Source of the DNA: M3007 sp038203695
GTDB lineage: Bacteria > Bacteroidota > Bacteroidia > Chitinophagales > Saprospiraceae
NCBI GenBank assembly: GCA_038203695.1
Contig: JBBRDQ010000010.1
Span: 1 to 49,963 of the forward strand
DNA: 49,963 bases
Reading direction: 5' to 3'
The position numbers and the translations under genes were made by a program. Of this stretch, positions 15,185-24,623 are shown piece after piece. Numbering within the stretch: the first letter of the stretch is position 1; the number at the start of each line of letters is the position of its first letter. The notes under the pieces were generated by a model. The model made no database searches. It was not told where the DNA came from and saw only the letters and a program-made list of their open reading frames with translations.

Positions 15185-17512
15185 ATGAACTATCTCGACG
15201 AACTCAACGACGTACAACGCGCCGCCGTGACCAATACGGATGGCCCCGTGCTGGTGATTGCTGGCCCTGGTTCCGGTAAAACGCGGGTGTTGACCTATCG
15301 CATCGCCTACCTTTTACAGAAAGGCATTCCACCCTGGGAGATTCTCACGTTGACATTTACCAATAAGTCGGCCCGTGAAATGAAGGACCGTATTGAAAAG
15401 GTCGTCGGCGATAAAGCGCAGCAGGTGTGGGCAGGGACTTTTCACTCCATTTTTGCCCGGATATTACGCGCAGAAGCGACTAAGATCGGCTTTCCTTCCT
15501 CTTTTTCCATTTACGATACGGATGATACGATGAGCGTGATTCGCTCTATTATCAAGGAGATGAACCTGGATCCCAATGCCTACAATGCCTCGGCCATCCG
15601 TTCGCGCATTTCATTGTCGAAAAGCAATCTGAAATCGCCCAAAGGATACCGCGACGATGCGGAATTGATGGCGCAGGACCGCGCCGCCCGTCGCCCCTAT
15701 CTCGTCGATATATATGAAAAATATGTGGCTCGCTGCCAGCGCTCCGGCGCCATGGATTTTGACGATCTGTTATTTCAACTCTACCGCCTGTTTCGCGATA
15801 ATCCGGATAATGTGGTGGAAAAATACCAGAAGCGCTTCCGCTACATCCACGTCGATGAGTTTCAGGACACTAATTTTCTGCAATACGCCATTTTGCGCCG
15901 TCTGCTAAAATACGATGGCAGTCCGGAGAATGTATTTGTGGTCGGCGATGACGCCCAAAGTATTTATGCGTTTCGGGGCGCTACGATCGATAATATCCTT
16001 GATTTTGAAAAGGATTATCCCAACCTGAAAACCTTCAAACTCGAACAAAATTACCGGTCAACGCACCACATCGTTTCGGCGGCCAATGAAGTTATTTCTT
16101 TTAACCGCAGGCAATTGAACAAGACGATCTGGACCGCGCGCGAAGACCGCCAGAAGATCAAACTCCTGAAGTGCAGCACCGACGACGAAGAAAGCCGCCG
16201 GGTGGCCGACCTGATCCTGGAGCAAAAGCACCGTAATCACCTCCCTAATTCCGATATCGCCGTCTTGTATCGCACCAATTCGCAGAGTCGCAAATTCGAG
16301 GAACACCTGCGCCGGCTCAACCTGGCCTACCGTGTTTTTGGCGGCACTTCGTTTTACCAGCGCAAGGAAGTGAAGGATTTTATCGCCTATCTGCGGCTGG
16401 CGGTCAATGCGCGCGATGAAGAAGCGTTGCGACGGATCATTAATTTTCCGACCCGCGGTATCAGCGATGCGACGGTGGACAAACTCAGTCAGATTGCCGG
16501 CGCAGCCAACGTTTCGATGTGGGAAGCCATGCTCGATCCGCGACTGGATATCCAGGATCGTGCCCGCAAATCGCTGGCTGGTTTCCGCAACATGGTTACC
16601 GACTGGCAAAAACAGGCTGCTACCGAACCCGCTTTCAAACTGGCGGCCGATATTTTACGCAAATCAGGGCTGCTCGATCTGCTTAAATCCGATACCAGCC
16701 CAGAAGGCATTGGTCGACTGGAAAACGTCAATGCCGTGCTGGATGCCATTTCCGAATTTGCCGATATGGCGGCCGGGCGGGAAGGGGTCGAGCCGGTCAA
16801 TGAAAATGCCTTTGATGCTACTAATAATACCGATCGTTCGCTGGCGGCTTATCTGCAAACGATTACGCTCCTGACCGACGCCGACGAGAAAAACGACGAT
16901 CGCGACACGATTACATTGATGAGTATCCACGCGGCCAAAGGGCTGGAGTTTAAAAGCGTGTTCGTGACCGGCATGGAGGAAAATCTCTTCCCTTCGTTTA
17001 TGGCGCTGGAAGAACCCAACGGCCTGGATGAAGAACGCCGCTTGTTTTATGTGGCCATTACCCGCGCCAAAGAATTTCTGACCATTTCCTATGCGCAGAA
17101 TCGCTACCGGTTCGGACAAATCCGGGTGAGCGAGCCATCGCGTTTTCTGGAGGAAATCGGCGGACAGCATTACGAGTTTCAGGGTGGGTTTAGTTCGGCG
17201 CGCATCAACGCCACTTCGGTCACTTCCGACGGACAACCCCGCGCCAGTGTGACCGGTAATTTTACCAGCCCCCGCCAGCGCGCGCTCAACAATTCGGCGA
17301 GTACCACGGTGGATCCGGCCGGTTTTAAACCCTCGCCCATCGAAGATATTACGGTGGGTGTCAAGGTGTTACACCTCAAGTTTGGCGAGGGTACAATCAC
17401 CAGTATCGAAGGCCCGAAAGACGGCAAGGTAGCGACCATTCAGTTTAAAGGCGATGACTTGCCCGAACGACGGATCGTACTGAAATTCGCGCGCTTGCAG
17501 GTGGTGGGATAG
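15185..17512 (+). CDS. UvrD/PcrA-type ATP-dependent DNA helicase
   Basis: A 775-residue superfamily 1A 3'-5' helicase, active in nucleotide excision and mismatch repair or in clearing stalled replication. Motifs seen in order: Q motif LNDVQRAAV, Walker A AGPGSGKT (26-33), TFTNKSAREM, DEFQD (224-228), VVGDDAQSIYAFRGA (motif III), EQNYRST (motif IV), TLMSIHAAKGLEFKSVFV (motif V) and RRLFYVAITRAKEFL (motif VI). The C-terminal KVLHLKFGEGTITSIEG tail is the Tudor-like RNA-polymerase-binding element of PcrA/UvrD. PcrA or UvrD naming is equally possible. A -7-like TACCTTCG lies at 15142-15149. Confidence 0.93.
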   Translation: MNYLDELNDVQRAAVTNTDGPVLVIAGPGSGKTRVLTYRIAYLLQKGIPPWEILTLTFTNKSAREMKDRIEKVVGDKAQQVWAGTFHSIFARILRAEATKIGFPSSFSIYDTDDTMSVIRSIIKEMNLDPNAYNASAIRSRISLSKSNLKSPKGYRDDAELMAQDRAARRPYLVDIYEKYVARCQRSGAMDFDDLLFQLYRLFRDNPDNVVEKYQKRFRYIHVDEFQDTNFLQYAILRRLLKYDGSPENVFVVGDDAQSIYAFRGATIDNILDFEKDYPNLKTFKLEQNYRSTHHIVSAANEVISFNRRQLNKTIWTAREDRQKIKLLKCSTDDEESRRVADLILEQKHRNHLPNSDIAVLYRTNSQSRKFEEHLRRLNLAYRVFGGTSFYQRKEVKDFIAYLRLAVNARDEEALRRIINFPTRGISDATVDKLSQIAGAANVSMWEAMLDPRLDIQDRARKSLAGFRNMVTDWQKQAATEPAFKLAADILRKSGLLDLLKSDTSPEGIGRLENVNAVLDAISEFADMAAGREGVEPVNENAFDATNNTDRSLAAYLQTITLLTDADEKNDDRDTITLMSIHAAKGLEFKSVFVTGMEENLFPSFMALEEPNGLDEERRLFYVAITRAKEFLTISYAQNRYRFGQIRVSEPSRFLEEIGGQHYEFQGGFSSARINATSVTSDGQPRASVTGNFTSPRQRALNNSASTTVDPAGFKPSPIEDITVGVKVLHLKFGEGTITSIEGPKDGKVATIQFKGDDLPERRIVLKFARLQVVG

Positions 17513-17691
17513 GCTACTGAAGTACAATCGGAAAATTATCCAGCCATAACAACCCGAAGGGCGATGACCACAAAGGCGATTCATCGCACGGAGCGGCGAC
17601 GGCTTCGGTTTTTCAATCAAATGCGCGTATTAAATAATTGTGCATGCGGTTATGTTGCGGTGAATGCTGACGCCAAAAGTACTGGAAAATG

Positions 17692-17699
17692 TAATTTTG
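17692..17699 (+). promoter_or_regulatory. -7 box before the unknown gene at 17729
   Basis: TAATTTTG matches TAnnTTTG, 30 bases before the chosen ATG at 17729. The -33 element is not evident. It supports the internal start over the longer reading frame from 17564. Confidence 0.45.
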
Positions 17700-17728
17700 C
17701 CGCGATCTACTCCAATCACTCTATCATT

Positions 17729-18223
17729 ATGGAAAATAATCAGGCCCAAGCCGACCGCACGCCACCGGAATGTTTCAAACTGACAGAACTGGAAATACTG
17801 CAATCCTTTGAAAGTCAGGAGTTAATCGACGTAAACTACTACCTGTGGGTCAATGCGGCGGCCGATGGCGCAGCGCCGTACCGGTTTCTGTACGCCATTG
17901 AATTGCTGTTCGACAACTATGCCTCGCTGTTGCTTTCATCGGGTGAAGACACAGAAGCAATCCGCGTCATAACGGCGGCTGAATTGCTGGAAACGGCCCG
18001 CGTACTACAGGCATTGCATGGCAAAATTACCATCGAACGCGCACCCGCAGCCGCCCTGCCGCTCTGGCAATCTGCCGCCGGACACATGCTGCTGACTATC
18101 AATCTGTCCAAAACGGACGAAGGGCTGTACCTCAACGATGCGCTGCTGCTCAATTTTGGCGCGCATAGGATTATGGTACAATTGAGCGACCGCGAAGGAC
18201 TGGCCGTAGGCGTGTACGGATGA
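17729..18223 (+). CDS. hypothetical protein next to polyprenyl synthase
   Basis: A 164-residue soluble protein with no signal peptide or membrane segment. It begins MENNQAQADRTPPECFKLTE, and later stretches are helical (YRFLYAIELLFDNYASLLL; AAELLETARVLQALHGKI) followed by strand-rich sequence (LNFGAHRIMVQLSDREGLAVG). No family was recognised. The start at 17729 is preferred because a -7 box lies just before it and the upstream 55 residues look noncoding. It lies 33 bp before the polyprenyl synthase gene and is probably co-transcribed with it. Confidence 0.6.
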   Translation: MENNQAQADRTPPECFKLTELEILQSFESQELIDVNYYLWVNAAADGAAPYRFLYAIELLFDNYASLLLSSGEDTEAIRVITAAELLETARVLQALHGKITIERAPAAALPLWQSAAGHMLLTINLSKTDEGLYLNDALLLNFGAHRIMVQLSDREGLAVGVYG

Positions 18224-18256
18224 AAGACTACCTTTACCGCTAAACTTATTGCTCTG

Positions 18257-19222
18257 ATGCATACCCTCCCGCAACTTCTGGACATGGTTAGCCAGTTCGC
18301 CCGCGAAAATCCGTTTCCGGCGGCGCCCGCTGAATTGTACGAACCCTGTGATTATATCCTGACCCTGGGCGGTAAACGCCTGCGTCCGGCAATCCTGCTG
18401 ATGGGGTACGAGTTATTTCTCGATGATCCGCAGCCGGCCCTGCCGGCCGCCTGGGCGGTCGAATTGTTTCATAATTTTTCCCTGATGCACGACGATATTA
18501 TGGACGCCGCCCCGCTGCGACGTGGCCAACCTACCGTGCATACCAGGTGGAATACCACGACCGGCATCCTCAGTGGCGATGTAATGTTGATATTCGCGTA
18601 CCGCCAGTTGGTGCGCCTGAATAAAATATCGCTGATCGAGACCTTCAACCGAGTCGCTACCGAAGTGTGCGAAGGCCAGCAAATGGATGTCAACTTTGAG
18701 ACGCGCGACGATGTATCGCTGCCGGAATATATCCGCATGATCGAACTAAAAACGGCGGTGCTGCTCGGTGGTGCGTTGGAAATGGGCGCTTTAGCCGCGG
18801 ATGCCTCCCTGGAAGCGGCACAATTGCTGTACGATTTTGGACGACTGGCCGGTATTGCATTTCAGATTCAGGACGATTTGTTAGATACCTACGGCGATCC
18901 GGAAAAATTTGGTAAACAAGTGGGTGGTGATATTTTGCAAAATAAAAAGACCTTTCTGGTCATCGAAACCCTCAAAGTGGCTTCGGAGGAAGATTGTTCT
19001 GCCTTGCACGACTGGATGCAAACCACTACGGCCGATCCGACGGAGAAAGTGGCGGGTGTCCGGGCTATTTTTGACCGTAACAATATCCCGCAATTGGTGG
19101 CGGCCGAACAAAATCGTTTTCAGCAACAAGCCTTTGCTTGCCTGGATGCCGTACCCGTGCCGGAAATACGCAAGACAGTGCTGCGTAAAATGATGGAAGA
19201 CCTTTTGGTGCGGGAATTTTAG
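18257..19222 (+). CDS. polyprenyl (geranylgeranyl/farnesyl-type) diphosphate synthase
   Basis: A 321-residue trans-isoprenyl diphosphate synthase, which condenses isopentenyl diphosphate with allylic diphosphates for quinones, carotenoids or undecaprenyl precursors. The first Asp-rich motif is DDIMD (79-83) inside LMHDDIMDAAPLRRGQPTVH, the second is DDLLD (206-210) inside FQIQDDLLDTYGD, and GGKRLRP (38-44) binds the substrate. The first motif is DDxxD without the two-residue insertion of typical bacterial FPP synthases, and residue -5 is Phe. This fits a geranylgeranyl-type product, but chain length is an inference. Confidence 0.9.
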   Translation: MHTLPQLLDMVSQFARENPFPAAPAELYEPCDYILTLGGKRLRPAILLMGYELFLDDPQPALPAAWAVELFHNFSLMHDDIMDAAPLRRGQPTVHTRWNTTTGILSGDVMLIFAYRQLVRLNKISLIETFNRVATEVCEGQQMDVNFETRDDVSLPEYIRMIELKTAVLLGGALEMGALAADASLEAAQLLYDFGRLAGIAFQIQDDLLDTYGDPEKFGKQVGGDILQNKKTFLVIETLKVASEEDCSALHDWMQTTTADPTEKVAGVRAIFDRNNIPQLVAAEQNRFQQQAFACLDAVPVPEIRKTVLRKMMEDLLVREF

Positions 19223-19371
19223 GCTAAAAACCCGGGTCTGGCAAACGTCCCCAAGCGGCCAAATCAGCGAAAAGTTTACAGAAAATTAATATTTGCGCCG
19301 CGAATCTGCGTGCAAGATCGTACTTATGCACCCATTCTACACAAGTCGCCCTTTCAACGCAAATACTACCT

Positions 19372-21987
19372 ATGAAACAACCTTATCACTCCTTGTATTC
19401 GCTTATTGCTCTTTTTTTACTTGCCATAACAGCGCTTCCGGCACAGGTAGTTATCAATGAAATTTCCTGTTCCAACCAAAAACAGTTTGTAGACGACCAC
19501 AGTGATTACAATGACTGGTTCGAACTGTACAATGCTGGCATCAATTCGGTAAATATCGGCGGTTACTGGCTCAGCGACAGTAAATCGAACAATCAGAAAT
19601 GGCAGATTCCGGCTGGTACAACGATTGGTGCCGGCGGGTTTTTGCGTTTTTGGGCTTCGGGCCGCGACCTCGCTTCGCCGACTGGCATGCATACCAATTT
19701 TAACCTGACCCAGACCAAAGCCAATACCGAACGCGTCGTGTTTTCAGATCCGGCCGGTAATGTGCTGGAAGATAAAAAACTGTCGCAAAAGACCCAGCAA
19801 CGCCATTCTTACGGCCGTACTACCGATGGCGCAGCAGCGTGGAGTGTTTTTACAACCCCTACACCGGGCGGCCCCAATAATACAGCTGTGCCGTATAATG
19901 GCTACGCTGATAAACCAGATGCCGATATGGAACCGGGCTTTTATACCGGTCCGGTGACCGTGACGCTCAGTACGACGGAAATAAATGGCGTGATCCGTTA
20001 TACATTGAATGGCCACACCCCGACGATCACTTCGCCGATCTATACCGGACCGCTTACGCTTACCGCGACTACGGTTCTGAAGGCGATCACATTTAGCCCG
20101 GATAGTAAGATATTGCCGGGTTTTTTGCGGGTAAATACCTATTTTGTAAATGTAAACCATACAGTGCCGGTTATTTCCATAGCGGCCGATGATCTCGATA
20201 CACTGGCCAACGGCGATTCTGAGTTGCCCGGTCCGATTGGGTACGACACAGTGGTCTATCAGGGCGAGACGTATATCAATCCTATTTATGCCAAGCGCCG
20301 GCCAATCGGTTCGTTCGAATATTTCAACTTGAATAAAGAACGCGCTGCCTTTACCTACGGTGAATTTGACCGGCACGGACAGGACTCCTGGGCGCACAGC
20401 CACCGCAGCCTGGATTTTACGTCGCGCGATGAAATGGGGTATGATTATGCAATTAAAGAAAAATTATTTGAACTGCGCGCCCGGGATGAATTCCAGCGCA
20501 TTATCCTGCGCGCTGCGGGCGATGATAATTTTCCTTCCGATTATGCGCCGTCCAATGAAGGTGCTGCCCATATCCGGGATGCGTATGTGCAAAATCTTGC
20601 TTTACAAGGCGGCATGCAACTCGATGTGCGCACGGCCACCAAAGCAGTCGTTTACTTGAATGGGCAATACTGGGGACTTTACGATATCCGCGAACGCACC
20701 GATGATGCGGATTACACGAAATACTATTACAATCAGGACAAGTACCATGTACAGTATATCAGCACCTGGGGCAATACCTGGTCGGAATATGGTGGACAGC
20801 AGGCACAAGATGATTGGAATGATTTCCGCGATAATGTAATGGGGCTCGATGTAACACAACCGGCTAATTATCAATATGTTACTGACAATTTGGACGTACT
20901 CAGCATGATGGATTATATGATCCTGAATTCTTTTACGGTGTGTACCGACTGGCTCAATTACAACGTCGGCTGGTGGCGTGGACTCGACCCCAACGGAACC
21001 CATAAAAAATGGGGTTTCACGCTCTGGGACAACGACGCCGTATTTGGTTTTTACATCAATTACACCGGCGTGCCCGATCAATCGGCCACCGCTGCGCCCT
21101 GTAATATCGATGGACTTACCGACAGTTGGCCCGATGTAAACGGCCACATGCAACTGTTCAATCATTTGCGCACGAATCCCGATTTCGAGCAACTGTACAT
21201 CACCCGGCAACTGGATATGTGGAATACTACATTCAGTTGTGAAAATATGCTGCACCAACTGGACAGTGTAATTGCTGTCATAACGCCGGAGATGCCGCTG
21301 CAATGTTCCCGCTGGAGTGGTGATATGAGTGATTGGGTTGGGAATGTAAACCAGTTGCACAGTTATATCGAGGACCGCTGTAGTTATATCGGAGACGGCT
21401 TGCAGGAATGTCATTCCCTGAGCGGACCGTATGCGCTGACCATTAATGCCGAACCCGCTCAAGGCGGATTCGTAAAACTCAACACCTTGATAATCAATCA
21501 GTTTCCCTGGAACGGTACTTATTATGGAGGTGTAAATACAAATGTGGAAGCGGTGACAAAGGCTAATTATTATTTTCAGAAATGGACTGATAGCGCTACA
21601 CCGATTGCTTTTCCGGACAATAAAGCGGTTGCATTAAACGTAAATTTGACCAGTGCGACGACGATTACAGCCCATTTCAGTACCTCGCAGGTACCAACTA
21701 CCGAAGTGCCGGAACACACACCTTCGGTACAGGTATTTCCGACCCTGGTACGGACGACCGCTACCGTACAATACACGTTGCCTGAAAGTGCCCTGGTAAA
21801 CCTGCGATTGTATGACGCAGCCGGTCGGCAAGTGGTAACGATCGCAACGCCGGCTACTTCCATGCAAGCGGGCACTTACACCGCCAATATAGATTTGAGT
21901 GGTGCCAATCTTACTGCCGGTGCATACATTCTCGAGTTTTCGACCGGCACATACCGGGCGAGTGCTCAGTTGATTTATCAGCCCTAA
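19372..21987 (+). CDS. secreted CotH-kinase protein with lamin-tail domain and type IX sorting tail
   Basis: An 871-residue exported protein. A signal peptide (residues 1-24, cut near LPAQ) precedes a lamin-tail domain (about 24-165, WFELYNAG, GGYWLSDS), a chitobiase/hexosaminidase C-terminal-like module (about 178-258, YTGPVTVTLST, IRYTLNGHTPT), a CotH kinase domain (about 265-690), an InlB-type repeat (AEPAQGGFVKL ... ATTITAHFS) and a C-terminal type IX sorting domain (last about 80 residues, VQVFPTLVRTTATVQYTL to the end). CotH proteins are atypical protein kinases first known from spore coats; YDIRER and TLWDNDAVFGF fit its catalytic segments. The sorting domain directs it to the cell surface. 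It opens a four-gene cassette reaching 24601. Confidence 0.9.
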   Translation: MKQPYHSLYSLIALFLLAITALPAQVVINEISCSNQKQFVDDHSDYNDWFELYNAGINSVNIGGYWLSDSKSNNQKWQIPAGTTIGAGGFLRFWASGRDLASPTGMHTNFNLTQTKANTERVVFSDPAGNVLEDKKLSQKTQQRHSYGRTTDGAAAWSVFTTPTPGGPNNTAVPYNGYADKPDADMEPGFYTGPVTVTLSTTEINGVIRYTLNGHTPTITSPIYTGPLTLTATTVLKAITFSPDSKILPGFLRVNTYFVNVNHTVPVISIAADDLDTLANGDSELPGPIGYDTVVYQGETYINPIYAKRRPIGSFEYFNLNKERAAFTYGEFDRHGQDSWAHSHRSLDFTSRDEMGYDYAIKEKLFELRARDEFQRIILRAAGDDNFPSDYAPSNEGAAHIRDAYVQNLALQGGMQLDVRTATKAVVYLNGQYWGLYDIRERTDDADYTKYYYNQDKYHVQYISTWGNTWSEYGGQQAQDDWNDFRDNVMGLDVTQPANYQYVTDNLDVLSMMDYMILNSFTVCTDWLNYNVGWWRGLDPNGTHKKWGFTLWDNDAVFGFYINYTGVPDQSATAAPCNIDGLTDSWPDVNGHMQLFNHLRTNPDFEQLYITRQLDMWNTTFSCENMLHQLDSVIAVITPEMPLQCSRWSGDMSDWVGNVNQLHSYIEDRCSYIGDGLQECHSLSGPYALTINAEPAQGGFVKLNTLIINQFPWNGTYYGGVNTNVEAVTKANYYFQKWTDSATPIAFPDNKAVALNVNLTSATTITAHFSTSQVPTTEVPEHTPSVQVFPTLVRTTATVQYTLPESALVNLRLYDAAGRQVVTIATPATSMQAGTYTANIDLSGANLTAGAYILEFSTGTYRASAQLIYQP

Positions 21988-22044
21988 GGAAATAAAACGG
22001 CACTAACCTTTTAACAAAGATCATTTTAATCAGTAATACAGCCT

Positions 22045-23091
22045 GTGCGAATTATACCTTTATTTGTTCTGATCATCGTACTGGTCGGGACTTTGTATTT
22101 GCCAGTGCACATCCCTTATACCGTGGAAAGCATTGGGTTGGTGTATCCGCACCGGGAGTGGAAAATGATGAAAGATGCCGCCGGTAACATCACGACGTCG
22201 TTGCAGGACTTTCAGACTGGTACGATTACTTCGGCGGCCAATTTTCAATTCGAACGCGGGGATCTAGTGCGCATGTCGCTTGGCTTCGATCCCGGACAAC
22301 GCAGCAGCGTATCTTCCGGTGATACGTTACTGAATATCTACACGATCCTGATTGATCAGCAAATCACGCAGACGGAGGGAGATTTGGCCCGGCTGAAGGC
22401 GCAGTTGACGTCCAATGAAACTGGTGAGAAGTCGCCAGTGGTCAAGGAAGCCGAAAATAAACTGCAATTTGCGGAGGAAGATTTTCGGCTTAAGCAAAAA
22501 GTGTATGTCATTCAAAAGCAGTTGTATGATGAACAAGTGATTTCATTGCTGGAATACAGTGCTGCCGAAAATACCAAGGAATTAGCGCGCATTCAGGTGG
22601 AAGTTGCCCAAAAAGCACTAGAAATTGCGAATACGGGCCTTAAACCGGCTGATGTGGACATTACTCGGCGCGGCATCACCGCGCTGGAAAACCGGCTGCG
22701 GGTTTTGCGGGAGCAAAAGGCGAGTTATCGCATCCTGGCACCATTTGCCGGGCGCATTATTCCCGCTGTTTTGCCGACCGACATGCTGGTGCTGCACGAT
22801 ACCCTGGGATATGTAGTGCATGTGCCTATACCGATCAGTGAGGCACCTTATTTGTCGGATATGACGCAGGTACGGGTACAGAATCCAATGAATCTGCAAG
22901 ATTTCTCCACCCATATCCTGCAAACCAATGCACATGTTGAGGTGATCGGTGGCCGGCAGGTTATATTTCTAGAAGTCATCGTTCCGGCCCGCGCCCAATT
23001 GAAAACGGGCCTCGGCACACTTTGTACCATCCAACTGGGCGACCTCAATCTGCGGGCATACCTGAAAAGAGTATTGCATATTAATTTTTAA
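22045..23091 (+). CDS. HlyD-like membrane fusion (adaptor) protein
   Basis: A 348-residue periplasmic adaptor anchored by an N-terminal membrane helix (IIPLFVLIIVLVGTLYLPV). A beta-rich base holds the lipoyl-like halves, a long coiled-coil hairpin runs from about residue 108 to 225 (DQQITQTEGDLARLKAQL ... ALENRLRVLREQ), and the beta-barrel closes with APFAGRIIPAV and CTIQLGD. Such proteins normally bridge an inner-membrane pump to an outer-membrane channel, but no ABC or RND pump gene is adjacent. The start is GTG at 22045; no ATG precedes the membrane helix. It lies 57 bp after the CotH gene and 48 bp before the VTC gene. Confidence 0.8.
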   Translation: MRIIPLFVLIIVLVGTLYLPVHIPYTVESIGLVYPHREWKMMKDAAGNITTSLQDFQTGTITSAANFQFERGDLVRMSLGFDPGQRSSVSSGDTLLNIYTILIDQQITQTEGDLARLKAQLTSNETGEKSPVVKEAENKLQFAEEDFRLKQKVYVIQKQLYDEQVISLLEYSAAENTKELARIQVEVAQKALEIANTGLKPADVDITRRGITALENRLRVLREQKASYRILAPFAGRIIPAVLPTDMLVLHDTLGYVVHVPIPISEAPYLSDMTQVRVQNPMNLQDFSTHILQTNAHVEVIGGRQVIFLEVIVPARAQLKTGLGTLCTIQLGDLNLRAYLKRVLHINF

Positions 23092-23139
23092 AACCTGTCC
23101 GGTGCGGTCCCGGTAAAACCATGCAGCATTAACAATACC

Positions 23140-23916
23140 ATGCGTTACGAATACAAATATCTCATTCCCAACGATCTACTAGGTAAATTGCGTAGTCAGA
23201 TCCGCCCGTTCGCCCGCCTGGACGATTTTGCGGCACAAAGCAATGGGCAATACACCGTACGCAGCATTTATTTTGATACCCCACGATTTGAATTTTTTCA
23301 TATGAAACTCGATCACGCTGCCCACCGGCTCAAAGTACGGTTGCGCGGTTACAATATGGCAGATGACTTGGGGGAAGTTTTTCTGGAAATAAAACGCAAG
23401 TATGAAGCCCCAATCGCCAAAAATCGCTGCTTAATAACCTTCGGACAAGCGAAGGAATTATTTCGGCCGTATCCCAAAGTGGAAAATATTTTAGCCGAGA
23501 ACGCGAAAGCGGATAATGCACGCCGGTTCCTGTACCAGATTCACAGCCGTAATATGCGACCGGTAGTGAATATCATTTACGAGCGAGAGCCCTATCAGAC
23601 CGAGCATCGCGATCCAGACAACGATTTGCGCATTACGTTTGATAAAAATCTGCGTGCAGTGGCTTATCCCACCATCGATCAGTTGTTTTGTGAAACCGGC
23701 GCACGCCACATTCAGCACAATGTTTTTATCTTGGAAATAAAATTCAACCATTATTGTCCGTCCTGGATCAAGCCGATTTTATCCGGATTGGAGGTAGTGA
23801 AAGTGCCGGCTTCCAAATATACCCTATGTTTGACCCAATTGCAGCAGCAGATCCGTCCAAATGCCGCTTTTGATTTGTTCGGGAAGTCCCGGTTTTTATC
23901 TGACTCTCATGTTTAA
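23140..23916 (+). CDS. VTC-domain (polyphosphate polymerase-like) protein
   Basis: A 258-residue protein of the VTC/CYTH superfamily. In yeast Vtc4 this tunnel-fold domain makes polyphosphate from ATP. Expected tunnel residues are visible: MRYEYKYLI at the N-terminus, SIYFDTPRFEFF, RLKVRLRGY, VFLEIKRKYEAPIAKNR, IIYEREPY, ITFDKNLRA and ILEIKFNHYCPSWI near the end. There is no signal peptide or membrane helix, so it is cytoplasmic. Its stop overlaps the start of the DUF4956 gene by 8 bases (ATGTTTAA), which implies translational coupling. In bacteria the activity of this group is mostly untested, so the product is inferred. Confidence 0.85.
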   Translation: MRYEYKYLIPNDLLGKLRSQIRPFARLDDFAAQSNGQYTVRSIYFDTPRFEFFHMKLDHAAHRLKVRLRGYNMADDLGEVFLEIKRKYEAPIAKNRCLITFGQAKELFRPYPKVENILAENAKADNARRFLYQIHSRNMRPVVNIIYEREPYQTEHRDPDNDLRITFDKNLRAVAYPTIDQLFCETGARHIQHNVFILEIKFNHYCPSWIKPILSGLEVVKVPASKYTLCLTQLQQQIRPNAAFDLFGKSRFLSDSHV

Positions 23917-24601
23917 TATTGAATACCAAGATGTTGCGATATTTCCCACGAACGCCAACGATCTCGTGGCCGATTTGGGTGTTGCGTTGTTGTGTGGCGT
24001 AATTTTAAGTGTCGTCTATCGCCTGACCTACAAAGGGCCTAATTATTCGGTGTCTTTTGTCAATTCACTGGTTTTATTGAGCGTGATTTCGGCCATCGTA
24101 GTGCTGGTGATTGGCAATAATGTAGCCCGTGCATTCGGCATGATCGGTGCCTTGAGCATCATCCGGTTTCGGACGGCCATTCGCGATACGATGGATTTGA
24201 TGTTTATTTTTCTCAGCCTCGCGGTCGGCATGGCCGCCGGTGTAGGCATGAACTGGGTCGCGATTGTGGGGACTGTGGCTACGAGCATTATCATTATGAT
24301 GCTCACATTCACTCATTTTTCCGCGCCACGCCGCCGGCATCACTTGTTGCAAATGGCCTATCAGGCTGCCGGTTTCGACGATGCAGCCCTGCACAAACTA
24401 CTGCGCCGGCATTGTCGTTCTTTTAAACTGGTCAGCCTGAAGAATATGGGTACGGACGGCGTTTTTGAAGCCAATTATCACCTCACGCTGCTGAAATCCG
24501 ACCGTACCGATGCTTTTCTACGCGATTTGCAGACGCTGCCGGCTATGTTGCAAACGGGTTTGTACTTCGACGAGGACGATTACAATCCGCCAACCATGTG
24601 A
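23909..24601 (+). CDS. DUF4956 membrane protein
   Basis: A 230-residue protein of the DUF4956 family with four membrane helices in its first half (DLGVALLCGVILSVVY; SFVNSLVLLSVISAIVVLV; IFLSLAVGMAAGVGM; WVAIVGTVATSIIIMML). The conserved family core ARAFGMIGALSIIRFRTAIRDTMDLMF is present, followed by a cytoplasmic ferredoxin-like C-terminal domain. The start at 23909 overlaps the VTC stop. From established knowledge, DUF4956 and VTC genes are often neighbours, and the overlap here suggests a two-component membrane enzyme or transporter. The function is unknown; my family call is firm. Confidence 0.87.
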   Translation: MFNIEYQDVAIFPTNANDLVADLGVALLCGVILSVVYRLTYKGPNYSVSFVNSLVLLSVISAIVVLVIGNNVARAFGMIGALSIIRFRTAIRDTMDLMFIFLSLAVGMAAGVGMNWVAIVGTVATSIIIMMLTFTHFSAPRRRHHLLQMAYQAAGFDDAALHKLLRRHCRSFKLVSLKNMGTDGVFEANYHLTLLKSDRTDAFLRDLQTLPAMLQTGLYFDEDDYNPPTM

Positions 24602-24623
24602 TGCAATCGCAAAACGCCGTATC

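Noticed and set aside
20602..21462. 286-codon minus-strand frame
   Set aside because: It is antisense to the CotH domain, which is well supported on the plus strand.
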